Source: Hippophae tibetana
Taxonomy: Eukaryota; Streptophyta; Magnoliopsida; Rosales; Elaeagnaceae
NCBI GenBank assembly: GCA_037013495.1
Contig: CM072810.1
Location: 80,026,449 to 80,090,448, forward strand
Direction of reading: 5' to 3'
DNA: 64,000 nucleotides
The notes under the pieces: generated by a model
What the model was told of the DNA's origin: nothing
Databases searched by the model: none
What the model saw: only the letters and a program-made list of their open reading frames with translations
Program-made: the position numbers and the translations under genes
Shown here: positions 26,813 through 38,475 of the stretch, piece by piece
How the letters are laid out: each line of letters starts with the position of its first letter
Position numbering within the stretch: position 1 is the stretch's first letter

Positions 26813-29800
26813 ATGGATATTCAGCTTGTAGATCCAAATGATCCATTGGGGTATTTGAAAAGAAGGGGTTGGGCGAATATACCTGATGCTCCACTTAACC
26901 CAGATGATAGAATACCCGTTAAATTTGATGCTACTGGTAATCCACTAGGGGAGAATGGTCAACAATTGAAATCTTCTATTGGTCGACTGGCAAAGTCCAG
27001 TATACCAATCAATATAAATCATTGGTCTGAGGTTGCCGATGCAGAAAAGTTTAAAATATGGATAACCATTTATGTAAGTCTCTTATATTTTATAATCAAT
27101 ATATATATATATTATATATTGATTGTATCTAATCTTTTGTACTGTGTTTTTACAGAATCGTTACAAAGTCGATGACAATTGGCAGGGCAAGTGTTATAAG
27201 ATTGCAAATAAGGCGTGGAAGGAATACAAGACTTCTAGATTGGCGAAAAATTATGTGTTTCCATATTTGGAAACACTTGATGAGAATGTGATATACAAAA
27301 TCCTTGAAGGACACCCCTGGATTACACCTCAAGTTTGGAAAGACTTTGTAGATTATAGACGTTCAGAAGAATTTCAAATTATTAGAGAAGATCACCAGAA
27401 TGTCCAAATGCATAACATTCTTCCTAACCGTACTGGGAGGTCTTCAAATCCTGAAGTTAGATTTCGAATGGTATTATTAATTTGTCTTAATTTTATAAAT
27501 ATTTTTATATTAATTTTTCTCAATTTAATTTCATGTCATTGTTAATAAAATTTTCCTAATTTATGTAGGAAGCTGAATTGGGTAGACCTGTTACCCGAAT
27601 GGAATTGTACATAGAAACAAAGATTCCCAAAACGAAGAATGCAAGACCGATGAGTCAACGAGGAGAAGAACAATTAAATAAGTTGGTTAGTAATTTCGTT
27701 TGATAAAAAGTCTGACTGATACTTAATAATTGATGTAATAATGAATGATATGTTTGTGTGCTTTATTATTTGTAGAGAGTTGTTCAAGAAAAACTATACA
27801 GGGGTGAAATAATCGAAGAGCCTGGGAGAGATGCTTTATATCATGCAATCGGACGCGATCATCCTGGTCGTGTTAGGGGAGGTAGCCAATATGATGGTGC
27901 TTTGGAGTATTTTAAAATTCCAAAACATAAGCCTCAGACGGTAAGTAAGGAGAAATACACTAAAATTGAAGAAGAATTCAACTCCTTTAAGGCCTCCGTG
28001 ATGAGTGAGATTGCCACTCTAAAAGAACATCAATCACAACAATTGTCAGCCATGGCATCATGCTACAACCAGGGCATGCCATATTGGCCAAGCATGCAAC
28101 CATCCATGCCAGGCATACCACCTTCCATTCCAGGCATGCCACAATCCATGCCAAGCATGCCACCATCCATGCCAGGCATGCCATCCACCCAATCTCATTG
28201 TGCTCAAACTACATCCAGTATGGGATATAGCCATCCTATTGGTCCTCATTATATGTCAGGAATGCACATGCAATCAAGTAGTGGTTCATTTTCTCCAATG
28301 CAATCTGTACATTCTTACCATAAATCAAGCCAAGATGAACATATTGGTGAGAATGTACATCCAATAGCTACCCCATATGAGAGTCCTCCTCTATTTGATG
28401 AATCATATGTGGTAAGATTTTAATTTTTAAATTCTTATTATATGTTTTATTTTTTATATATAACACTTAAATTTTTTACAGAATATGAAATGTTTGTTGA
28501 AACATCCTTCGTCAGCGGACTATGTTGCTATTGGAACGGTACAAAAATTGAGTGATGATCGGATGATTCATAATCAATATTTGCCTAATCATTGGCGAAT
28601 AGTAATTGATCAATCATTGTTTCATGATTGTCCACTACCTGTGCCTTCTGATGCTACCACAGTCCAAGAGGCGGTTGGACAGTATGTGGCTTGGCCGTCG
28701 ATTCAAGTTGTTCTAAATTTTGACATGGTACTATTTTTTAACTTAAAAAATAACACTTGTTTACTACTATTATTTAATGTGATCTTATATTGTTACTAAA
28801 AATACATATATGATACTTTTTTGGTAGTCTCTTATACCAGAACTCTTAAATGCATCACATTTAAGAGATACCAAGCAAGTATCTCGTGCTAAATCTATGA
28901 CTAGTGGTCAATCCTCGTGCACCAAGTCATTCAAGAAGAAGCCTTGGAAAAAGTATAGTCATACTTATGCGTTACAATTCAGTAGAAATCTTGGCAGTTT
29001 GATGACTATTGTTGGGAGGGCATCTAGCATAAATGATGGATGGACTGTGCCACTTCCTATTGAAATTTCTGGTGTAGACATCGGCCAAACTTATATATCG
29101 ATCGAGTGCTTGTTGCAAATATTTGAATATCAAATGATCGATTTAAGTATAATTCAAGTGTGGACAAGGTGAGTCCTCAATCTAGTTAGTTTTCTTTTAT
29201 TTATGCAGAACATTATATTTATATTATCTAATTATATATATACATATATAGGGCTTGCTATTATCGACTTCAACATAATCACTCATCACATTTAGCAATG
29301 TTCTATGATTCTTCATATGTTAATCAATATCAAGAGAAGGATGTTAGCATCAGAGCTAAACAATTATGTGATAGAGCATTAACGCTTAGCAGAAATCAAA
29401 AGTTGATAATCCCTTGGCCATTAAGGTTTGAACAAGGCCAAGATCATTGGATGTTGGTAATCATTGATATGTTCAATAATCATGCTTGGTACTGTGACTC
29501 AGCTTCCATAGAACTGAGTAAAGATACAAAAGCAGTTGTTGAAATGTAAGAGTTATATTTAGTTACATATTAGTTTTTTCTATTATTTTTTGTAATATTT
29601 AATAAAAACTAATCGTTTTATATCTTGACAGGGCATGGAAGTTATGGAACAAGTCTAGGGGCATTGTCCTTAAAAAATCTCATAAGCTTATATGGACAAA
29701 AGTTATGGTATGTACAATTCAATATTAATAATTTTATTAATTTTACAATTAAATAATAAGGATGTTCGAATATGAAAATTCATGTATACATGCACTTTTT

Positions 29801-30136
29801 TTTGTAGGTTCCACAACAAAATAATGGAGTCATGTGTGGTTATTATGTCATGAAGTTTATGAGTGAAATCATCACAAATATCAAAATTCCAATTGATGAT
29901 GTGGTAATATATTTTACCCATATACATACAAGTTTTAACATATTTGAGTTTGTTTTTGTAAATTAATGAAAGCATATTCTTATTTTGATTTTGAATACAT
30001 GTAGTTCTTCGGTTGGAACAAGACGGGTTACGACCAGCAAATTTTTGATGATTTACGAGAGGAATGGGCAGAACACATGGTTCAAATTATATCATCGCAA
30101 GAAGAATCAGAAGAAGATTCTGATGATCTTGAATAG
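26813..30136 (+). CDS. Transposase_24 (TNP1-like)-coiled coil-Ulp1 protease fusion protein (10 exons, 837 aa)
   Basis: Second CACTA protein. Exons: 26813-27073, 27156-27470, 27569-27685, 27776-28411, 28482-28727, 28828-29168, 29252-29545, 29632-29707, 29808-29903 and 30005-30136. All junctions are GT-AG and the total of 838 codons has no internal stop, which strongly supports the model. Residues about 1-300 resemble the plant Transposase_24 (Ptta/En/Spm) family, with a tryptophan-rich DNA-binding-like region (KAWKEYK) and the ELGRP..R.ELY.ET motif. A coiled coil follows (about 299-330), then a Pro/Met-rich repeat (PSMPGMP type), then a region with GTV...LP.P...EAVG..VAWP resembling a domain common in plant transposon proteins (DUF8039, from memory). 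The C-terminus has a Ulp1/C48 cysteine peptidase signature: H704-W, D721 seventeen residues later, Q766 and C772 six residues apart in Q-N-N-G-V-M-C-G. All catalytic positions are present. SUMO or another ubiquitin-like substrate is inferred, not shown. The tail is acidic. Confidence 0.88.
28070..28190 (+). repeat. In-frame Pro/Met-coding minisatellite within the second CACTA gene
   Basis: Imperfect repeats of CCATGCCAGGCATGCCA and CCATCCATGCCAAGC type encode PSMPG/IPPSIPG/MPQSMP units. The tract lies between the coiled coil and the protease half of the protein, so it may be a flexible linker. Repeats of this kind vary in length between copies. Confidence 0.8.
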
Positions 30137-30973
30137 CATATGACAACATAACAGTAAATTTTTTAATGATTTGGCCTTCTATATCTATTCTTGTGTCTGA
30201 AATCACTTGGTTGATGATGATTAATCATATATATGCTCATGTATTTAGGGGAATGCATTGTTTATAAATATGAATTTATCTAGAATCTCTGCTAGTATTT
30301 TTAATGATATATAATGAGTTCTAAATGTACAAATCTGGTGTACGTATGTCGGTCCGATTTGTTTCTTGGTTTGTATGAGTTTTGGTGCATATGAACGTGT
30401 TCCATATGTTTAAGGGCACCAAAACTCACACAAGCTTACCCAAGAAATCGAAGTTACATGCAATTGATTTCATATTTAGAGTTCATTATATATAGCATTA
30501 AAAAATAGTAGTAGAGATTCTAGATAACTTCATATATAGACAAATGATTAATAATGCTAATATGAGTTCATCGAATGTCGTTGTACGTGCTAATCTCAAT
30601 AATGATTTAATTTCTTCATTCGTACGTATGAAGTTTATACTACTTTTTTGATGTATGTTTTACGTGCTCATGTATGTAGGAGAATATTTGTTATGGATCA
30701 ACCTTTTTTTCCCATAATGCTTGTGAAGGCCAATCAAGATTCTACGCCAACCAAGCTTACTCGATGGCATAATTTGACGACATTATTTTATTTGTAATTG
30801 AAGTTATTTATATGCATTATTTGATTTTGTAATAAATTTAATTATTAAGTCATTAAATATATTTATATTGTTAATTATTCAGTATTATTATTTATATTTT
30901 AGTGTTTTTATGTTATTTATATATACTATTATACGAAAAAGAAAATTAAAAATTAATACAAATAAAATGTAGA
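30137..30973 (+). other. 3' non-coding region of the CACTA element
   Basis: AT-rich sequence between the stop of the second gene and the right subterminal repeats. It contains the long hairpin at 30266-30540 and two related blocks sharing GCTCATGTAT and TAGG(G/A)GAAT (about 30235 and 30667). An AATAAA at about 30961 could serve for polyadenylation. No reading frame of note was found. Confidence 0.7.
30266..30540. other. Long imperfect inverted repeat (foldback of about 275 nt)
   Basis: The two arms pair over most of their length around a centre near 30402. Outer part: TATCTAGAATCTCT (about 30278) against AGAGATTCTAGATA (about 30513), then TTTTTAATG and ATATAATGA pairing with CATTAAAAA and TCATTATATAT. 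Inner part: TTCTTGG against CCAAGAA, and a perfect 12-bp stem GAGTTTTGGTGC (30377-30388) with GCACCAAAACTC (30416-30427), capped by an inner ATATGAAC/GTTCCATAT loop. The shape is that of a plant miRNA-precursor-like foldback or a small MITE nested in the element. I do not recognise a known miRNA. Confidence 0.7.
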
Positions 30974-31324
30974 GTCGGTTCATGACGTGAACCGACTCTA
31001 CGTGTAGCGTCGGTTCATGCCGTGAACCGACTCTACCTGTAAAGTCGGTTCATGGCATGAACCGACTCTACGTGTAGAGTCGGTTCACGCCATGAACCGA
31101 CGCTACACGTAGAGTCGGTTCACGCCATGAACCGACGCTACAGGTAGAGTCGGTTCACGCCATGAACCGACGCTACACGTAGAGTCGGTTCACGCCATGA
31201 ACCGACTTTACAGGTAGAGTCGGTTCACAGCATGAACCGACTTTACAATTTAAGTCTCTGAATTTAAAGTCGGTTCATACAACCGACTTTAAATTTGTTT
31301 AAAGTCGGTTAAAAACCGACTTTT
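30974..31324. repeat. Right subterminal palindromic repeats (eight 35-bp units)
   Basis: GTCGGTT starts at 30974, 31009, 31044, 31079, 31114, 31149, 31184 and 31219, exactly 35 bp apart. Each begins a 23-bp palindrome (GTCGGTTCA...TGAACCGAC) joined by a 12-bp spacer of CTCTACGTGTAG type. Two degenerate palindromes follow at about 31269 and 31303. The core GTCGGTT/AACCGAC is the same as at the left end, but the centre (CATGNCGTG-like instead of GACGTGGAC) and spacing (35 instead of 42 bp) differ. These are candidate binding sites for the element's own proteins. Confidence 0.9.
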
Positions 31325-31345
31325 ATACCCCTTATTGTAGTAGTG
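31317..31345 (-). repeat. Right terminal inverted repeat of the CACTA element
   Basis: On the minus strand it reads CACTACTACAATAAGGGG and matches the left end over 29 bp with two differences. Confidence 0.93.
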
Positions 31346-31348
31346 TAA
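31346..31348. repeat. Right target-site duplication (TAA) of the CACTA element
   Basis: TAA directly after TAGTAGTG, matching 21968-21970. The satellite resumes with ATAACCGTTTGTCGG in the phase expected from the left flank. Confidence 0.93.
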
Positions 31349-34300
31349 ATAACCGTTTGTCGGAACCAATATCTACTTAATAGCTCTTTTGAATAAAACC
31401 GAAAGGAAGTAAAATGGAAATGATGCAACAAAACGTTTAAACCCTATTTAAGTGACGGAAACAATGGAATTTGTGTACAAAAATGAGTTTCCAAAGCTAG
31501 GAAAATTAATATTGTGTGAATCTATACGATCTTCAATTTGATATATTATAATAGTCGTTTCAATACACGAGTACAAGATAATCGTAGTGAATAGTTACGA
31601 CACATATTTATTAATTTTTTTTGTTGTTTTTGAAAATGTGAATTGTATCCATTTTATTTTTCTTTCTCTTATATTTTTTAAAGAATATAGATTGAATGAA
31701 AACAATAATAAATAACCCTTGGTGGGCACCAATATCTTCATTACAGCTCTTTTGAATAAAATCGAAAGTAAGTAAAACGGAAATGGTGTGACAAAAACAT
31801 TAAAACCTTTCTAAGTGATGTAAATGATTCCATTTGTGTTCAAAAATGAGGTTCCAAATCAAGGAATACTGATATTGTGATAGTCTATACAATCTGTGAT
31901 TTGATATATTGTAATTCTTGTGTCGATAACCAAGTAAACAATTATCGTAGTTAATAGTTGGAAGTCATATTTATCAAATGTTTTGTTGTTTTTCAAAATG
32001 TGAGTAGTATTCCCTTATTTTTCCCTTCTCTTATATTTTTTAAAGAATAGAGATTGATTGAATAAATTAATAAATAACCCTTGGTCGGACCCAATTTCTA
32101 ATTTATAGCTGTTTTGAATAAAACCGAAATTAAGTAAAACGGAAATGTTGCAACAAAACGTCTAAACCCTAATTAAGTGACGTAAACGATGGAATTTGTG
32201 TACAAAAATGAGTTTCCAAAGCAAGGAAAATTAATATTGTGTGAATCTATACGATCTTCAATTTGATATATTATAATAGTCGTTTCAATACACGAGTACA
32301 AGATTAACGTAGTGAATTTTTGCGACACATATTTATTAATTTTTTTGTTGTTTTTGAAAATGTGAATAGTATCCATTTTATTTTTCTTTCTCTTATATTT
32401 TTGAAAGAATATAGATTGAATGAAAACAATAATAAATAACCCTTCATGGGCACGAATACCCTCATTATAGCTCTTTTGAATAAAATCGAAAGTAAGTAAA
32501 ACGGAAATGGTGTGACAATAACATTAAAACCTTGCTAAGTGATGTAAACGATGCCATTTGTGTTCAAAAATGAGGTTGCAAATTTAGGAATATTAATATT
32601 TTGTTAGTCTATACAATATGTGATTTGAAATATTGTAATTCTAGTGTCGATAACCGAGTAAACAATTATCGCAGTTAATAGTTAGAACTCTTATGTATCA
32701 AATGTTTTCTTGTTTTTCAAAATGTGAGCAGTATTCCCTTCTTTTTCTCTTCGCCTGTATTTTTTAAAGAATGAAGATTGATTGAATAAATTAATAAATA
32801 ACCCCTGGTCAGAACCAATATCAAATTTATAGCTCTTTTGAATAAAACCGAAAGGAAGTAAAATGGAAATGTTGCAACAAAAAGTTTAAACGCTATTTAA
32901 GTGACGTAAAAGACGGAATTTGTTTACAAAAATGAGTATCCAAAGCATGAAAAATTAATATTTTGTGAATCTATACGATCTTCAATTTGATGTAATATAA
33001 TTGTCGTTTCAATACACGAGTACAAGATTATCGTAGTGAATACTTGCGACACATATTTATTAAATTGTTTGTTGTTTTTGAAAATGTGAATAGTATCCAT
33101 TTTATTTTTCTTTCTCTTATATTTTTTTCAAGAATATAGATTGAATAAAAACAATAATAAATAACCCTTGGTTGGCACCAATATCTTCATTACAGCTCTT
33201 TTGAATAAAATCCAAAGTAAGTAAAACGGAAATGGTGTGACAATAACATTAAAACCTTTCTAAGTGATGTAAATGATGCCATTTGTGTTCAAAAATGAGG
33301 TTCCAAATCAAGGAATAGTAATATTGTGTTAGTCTATACAATCTGTGATTTGATATATTGTAATTCTTGTGTCGATAACCAAGTAAACAATTATCGTAGT
33401 TAATAGTTGGAAGTCATATTTATCAAATATTTTATTGTTTTTCAAAATGTGAGGAGTATTCCCTTCTTTTTCTCCTCTCTTATATTTTTTAAAGAATAGA
33501 GATTGATTAAATAAATTAATAAATAACCGTTTGTCGGAACCAATATATACTTAATAGCTCTTTTGAATAAAACCGAAAGGAAGTAAAATGGAAATGATGC
33601 AACAAAACGTTTAAACCCTATTTAAGTGACGTAAACAATGGAATTTGTGTACAAAAATGAGTTTCCAAAGCTAGGAAAATTAATATTGTGTGAATCTATA
33701 CGATCTTCAATTTGATATATTATAATATTTGTTTCAATACACGAGTACAAGATAATCGTAGTGAATAGTTGCGACACATATTTATTAATTTTTTTTGTTG
33801 TTTTTGAAAATGTGAATTGTATCCATTTTATTTTTCTTTCTCTTATATTTTTTAAAGAATATAGATTGAATGAAAACAATAATAAATAACCCTTGGTGGG
33901 CACAAATATCTTCATTACATCTCTTTTGAATAAAATCGAAAGTAAGTAAAACGGAAATGGTGTGACAAAAACATTAAAACCTTTCTAAGTGATGTAAATG
34001 ATTCCATTTGTGTTCAAAAATGAGGTTCCAAATCAAGGAATATTAATATTGTGGTAGTCTATACAATCTGTGATTTGATATATTGTAATTGTTGTGTCGA
34101 TAACCAAGTAAACAATTATCGTAGTTAATAGTTGGAAGTCATATTTATCAAATGTTTTGTTGTTTTTCAAAATGTAAGTAGTATTCCCTTATTTTGCCCT
34201 TCTCTTATATTTTTTAAAGAATAGAGATTGATTGAATAAATTAATAAATAACCCTTGGTCGGACCCAATTTCTAATTTATAGCTATTTTGAATAAAACCG

Positions 34301-37099
34301 AAATTAAGTAAAACGGAAATGTTGCAAAAAAACGTTTAAACCCTAATTAAGTGACGTAAACGATGGAATTTGTGTACAAAAATGAGTTTCCAAAGCAAGG
34401 AAAATTAATATTGTGTGAATCTATACGATCTTCAATTTGATATATTATAATAGTCGTTTCAATACACGAGTACAAGATTAATGTAGTGAATTTTTGCGAC
34501 ACATATTTATTAATTTTTTTGTTGTTTTTGAAAATGTGAATAGTATCCATTTTATTTTTCTTTCTCTTATATTTTTGAAAGAATATAGATTGAATGAAAA
34601 CAATAATAAATAACCCTTCATGGGCACGAATACCTTCATTATAGCTCTTTTGAATAAAATCGAAAGTAAGTAAAACGGAAATGGTGTGACAATAACATTA
34701 AAACCTTGCTAAGTGATGTAAACGATGCCATTTGTGTTCAAAAATGAGGTTGCAAATTTAGGAATATTAATATTTTTTTAGTCTATACAATATGTGATTT
34801 GAAATATTGTAATTCTAGTGTCGATAACCGAGTAAACAATTATCGCAGTTAATAGTTGGAACTCTTATGTATCAAATGTTTTCTTGTTTTTCAAAATGTG
34901 AGCAGTATTCCTTTCTTTTTCTCTTCGCCTGTATTTTTTAAAGAATGAAGATTGATTGAATAAATTAATAAATAACCCCTGGTCAAAACCAATATCAAAT
35001 TTATAGCTCTTTTGAAGAAAACCGAAAGGACTTAAAACGGAAATGTTACAACAAAAAGTTTAAACCCTATTTAAGTGACGTAAAAGACGGAATTTGTTTA
35101 CAAAAATGAGTTTCCAAAGCAAGGAAAATTAATATTTTGTGAATCTATACGATCTTCAATTTGATATATTATAATAGTCGTTTCAATACACGAGTACAAG
35201 ATTAACGTAGTGAATTTTTGCGACACATATTTATTAATTTTTTTGTTGTTTTTGAAAATGTGAATAGTATCCATTTTATTTTTGTTTCTCTTATATTTTT
35301 GAAAGAATATAGATTGAATGAAAACAATAATAAATAACCCTTCGTTGGCACGAATGACTTCATTATAGCTCTTTTGAATAAAATCGAAAGTAAGTAAAAC
35401 GGAAATGGTGTGACAATAACATTAAAACCTTGCTAAGTGATGTAAACGATGCCATTTGTGTTCAAAAATGAGGTTGCAAATTTAGGAATATTAATATTTT
35501 GTTATTCTATACAATATTTTATTTGAAATATTGTAATTCTAGTGTCGATAACCGAGTAAACCATTATCGCAGTTAATTGTTGGAACTCTTATGTATCAAA
35601 TGTTTTCTTGTTTTTCAAAATGTGAGCAGTATTCCCTTCTTTTTCTCTTCGCCTGTATTTTTTAAAGAATAGAGATTGATTGAATAAATTAATAAATAAC
35701 CCTTGGTCAGAACCACTATCTACTTTATAGCTCTTATGAATAAAACCGAAAGGAAGTAAAATGGAAATGTTGCAACAAAAGGTTTAAACCCTATTTAAGT
35801 TACGTAAAAGACGGAATTTGTTTACAAAAATGAGTATCCAAAGCATGGAAAATTAATATTTTGTGAATCTATACGATCTTCAATTTGATGTAATATAATT
35901 GTCGTTTCAATACACGAGTACAAGATTATCGTAGTGAATAGTTGCGACACATATTTATTAAATTGTTTGTTGTTTTTGAAAATGTGAATAGTATCCATTT
36001 TATTTTTCTTTCTCTTATATTTTTTTCAAGAATATAGATTGAATAAAAACAATAATAAATAACCCTTGGTTGGCACCAATATCTTCATTACAGCTCTTTT
36101 GAATAAAATCCAAAGTAAGTAAAACGGAAATGGTGTGACAATAACATTAAAACCTTTCTAAGTGATGTAAATGATGCCATTTGTGTTCAAAAATGAGGTT
36201 CCAAATCAAGGAATATTAATATTGTGTTAGTCTATACAATCAGTGATTTGATATATTGTAATTCTTGTGTCGATAACCAAGTAAATAATTATCGTAGTTA
36301 ATATTTGGAAGTCATATTTATCAAATATTTTATTGTTTTTCAAAATGTGAGGAGTATTCCCTTCTTTTTCTCCTCTCTTATATTTTTTAAAGAATAGAGA
36401 TTGATTAAATAAATTAATAAATAACCGTTTGTCGGAACCAATATCTACTTAATAGCTCTTTTGAATAAAACCGAAAGGAAGTAAAATGGAAATGATGCAA
36501 CAAAACGTTTAAACCCTATTTAAGTGACGTAAACAATGGAATTTGTGTACAAAAATGAGTTTCCAAAGCTAGGAAAATTAATATTGTGTGAATCTATACG
36601 ATCTTCAATTTGATATATTATAATAGTCGTTTCAATACATGAGTACAAGATAATCGTAGTGAATAGTTGCGACACATATTTATTAATTTTTTTTGTTGTT
36701 TTTGAAAATGTGAATTGTATCCATTTTATTTTTCTTTCTCTTATATTTTTTAAAGAATATAGATTGAATGAAAACAATAATAAATAACCCTTGGTGGGCA
36801 CCAATATATTCATTACAGCTCTTTTGAATAAAATCGAAAGTAAGTAAAACGGAAATGGTGTGACAAAAACATTAAAACCTTTCTAAGTGATGTAAATGAT
36901 TCCATTTGTGTTCAAAAATGAGGTTCCAAATCAAGGAATATTAATATTGTGATAGTCTATACAATCTGTGATTTGATATATTGTAATTCTTGTGTCGATA
37001 ACCAAGTAAACAATTATCGTAGTTAATAGTTGGAAGTCATATTTATCAAATGTTTTGTTGTTTTTTAAAATGTGAGCAGTATTCCCTTATTTTTCCCTT

Positions 37100-38475
37100 C
37101 TCTTATATTTTTTAAAGAATAGTGATTGATTGAATAAATTAGTAAATAACCCTTGGGCGGAACCAATTTTTACTTTATAGCTCTTTTGAATAAAACCGAA
37201 AGGAAGTAAAACAGAAATGTTGCAACAAAACGTTTAAACCCTAATTAAGTGACGTAAACGATGGAATTTGTGTACAAAAATGAGTTTCCAAAACAAGGAA
37301 AATTAATATTGTGTGAATCTATATGATTATCAATTTGATATATTATAATAGTCCTTTAAATACACGAGTACAAGATTAATGTAGTTAATAGTTGCGACAC
37401 ATATTTATTAATTTTTTTTGTTGTTTTTGAAAATGTGAATAGTATCCATTTTATTTTTCTTTCTCTTATATTTTTTAAAGTATATAGAGTGTATGAAAAC
37501 AATAATAAATAACCCTTGGTGGGCACCAATATCTTCATTACAGCACTTTTGAATAAAATCAAAAGTAAGTAAAACGAAAATGCTGTGACAAAAACATTAA
37601 AACCTTGCTAAGTGATGTAAATGATGCCATTTGTGTTCAAAAATGAGGTTCCAAATCAAGGAATATTAATATTGTGTTAGTCTGTACAATCTGTGATTTG
37701 ATATATTGTAATTCTTCTGTCGATAACTGAGTAAACAGTTATCGCAGTTCACAGTTGGAAGTCATATTTATCAAATGTTTTGTTGTTTTTCAAAATGTGA
37801 GCAGTATTCCCTTATTTTTCCCTTCTCTTATATTTTTTAAAGAGTAGAGATTGATTGAATAAATTAGTAAATAACCCTTGGGCGGAACCAATTTTTACTT
37901 TATAGCTCTTTTGAATAAAACCGAAAGGAACTAAAACAGAAATGTTGCAACAAAACGTTTAAACCCTAATTAAGTGACGTAAACGATTGAATTTGTGTAC
38001 AAAAATGAGTTTCCAAAGCAAGGAAAATTAATATTGTGTGAATCTATACGATCTTCAATTTGATATGTTATAATAGTCGTTTCAATACACGAGTACAAGA
38101 TTAACGTAGTGAATTTTTGCGACACATATTTATTAATTTTTTTGTTGTTTTTGAAAATGTGAATAGTATCCATTTTATTTTTCTTTCTCTTATATTTTTG
38201 AAAGAATATAGATTGAATGAAAACAATAATAAATAACCCTTCATGGGCACGAATACCTTCATTATAGCTCTTTTGAATAAAATCGAAAGTAAGTAAAATG
38301 GAAATGCTGTGACAAAAACATTAAAACCTTGCTAAGTGATGTAAATGATGCCATTTGTGTTCAAAAATGAGGTTGCAAATTTAGGAATATTAATATTGTG
38401 TTAGTCTGTACAATCTGTGATTTGATATATTGTAATTCTTCTGTCGATAACTGAGTAAACAGTTATCGCAGTTAA
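37100..38475. repeat. Local dimer duplication with private variants
   Basis: Two neighbouring dimers share changes seen nowhere else in the window: ATTAGTAAATAACCCTTGGG and ACAGAAATG in type B (about 37136 and 37860), and AGTCTGTACAATCTG with CTTCTGTCGATAACTGAG in type A (about 37680 and 38402). The spacing is about 722-724 bp. Between the shared tracts the second copy carries a different variant (GAGGTTGCAAATTTAGG instead of GAGGTTCCAAATCAAGG), which points to patchwise conversion. Confidence 0.75.

Larger units (their letters stand above)
21971..31345 (+). mobile_element. Complete CACTA (En/Spm superfamily) DNA transposon, 9375 bp
   Basis: The element starts CACTACTACAAAAAGGGG and ends with the inverted form CCCCTTATTGTAGTAGTG. 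The outer 29 bp of the two ends differ at two positions. A 3-bp TAA duplication flanks it, the normal length for CACTA elements. Inside lie GTCGGTT/AACCGAC subterminal repeats at both ends, a TNP2-type transposase gene (23207-26713) and a second gene of TNP1/Transposase_24 type with a Ulp1 protease domain (26813-30136). Both genes read without frameshift or internal stop once standard GT-AG introns are removed. The element is therefore structurally autonomous and its insertion is probably recent. Activity cannot be judged from sequence. It sits within a type-B monomer. Confidence 0.97.

Noticed and set aside
27987..28249. Two overlapping minus-strand frames rich in Trp/Ala/Cys opposite the second CACTA gene.
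   Set aside because: They are shadows of the Pro/Met-coding repeat on the other strand; the plus-strand exon fits splice sites and the family.
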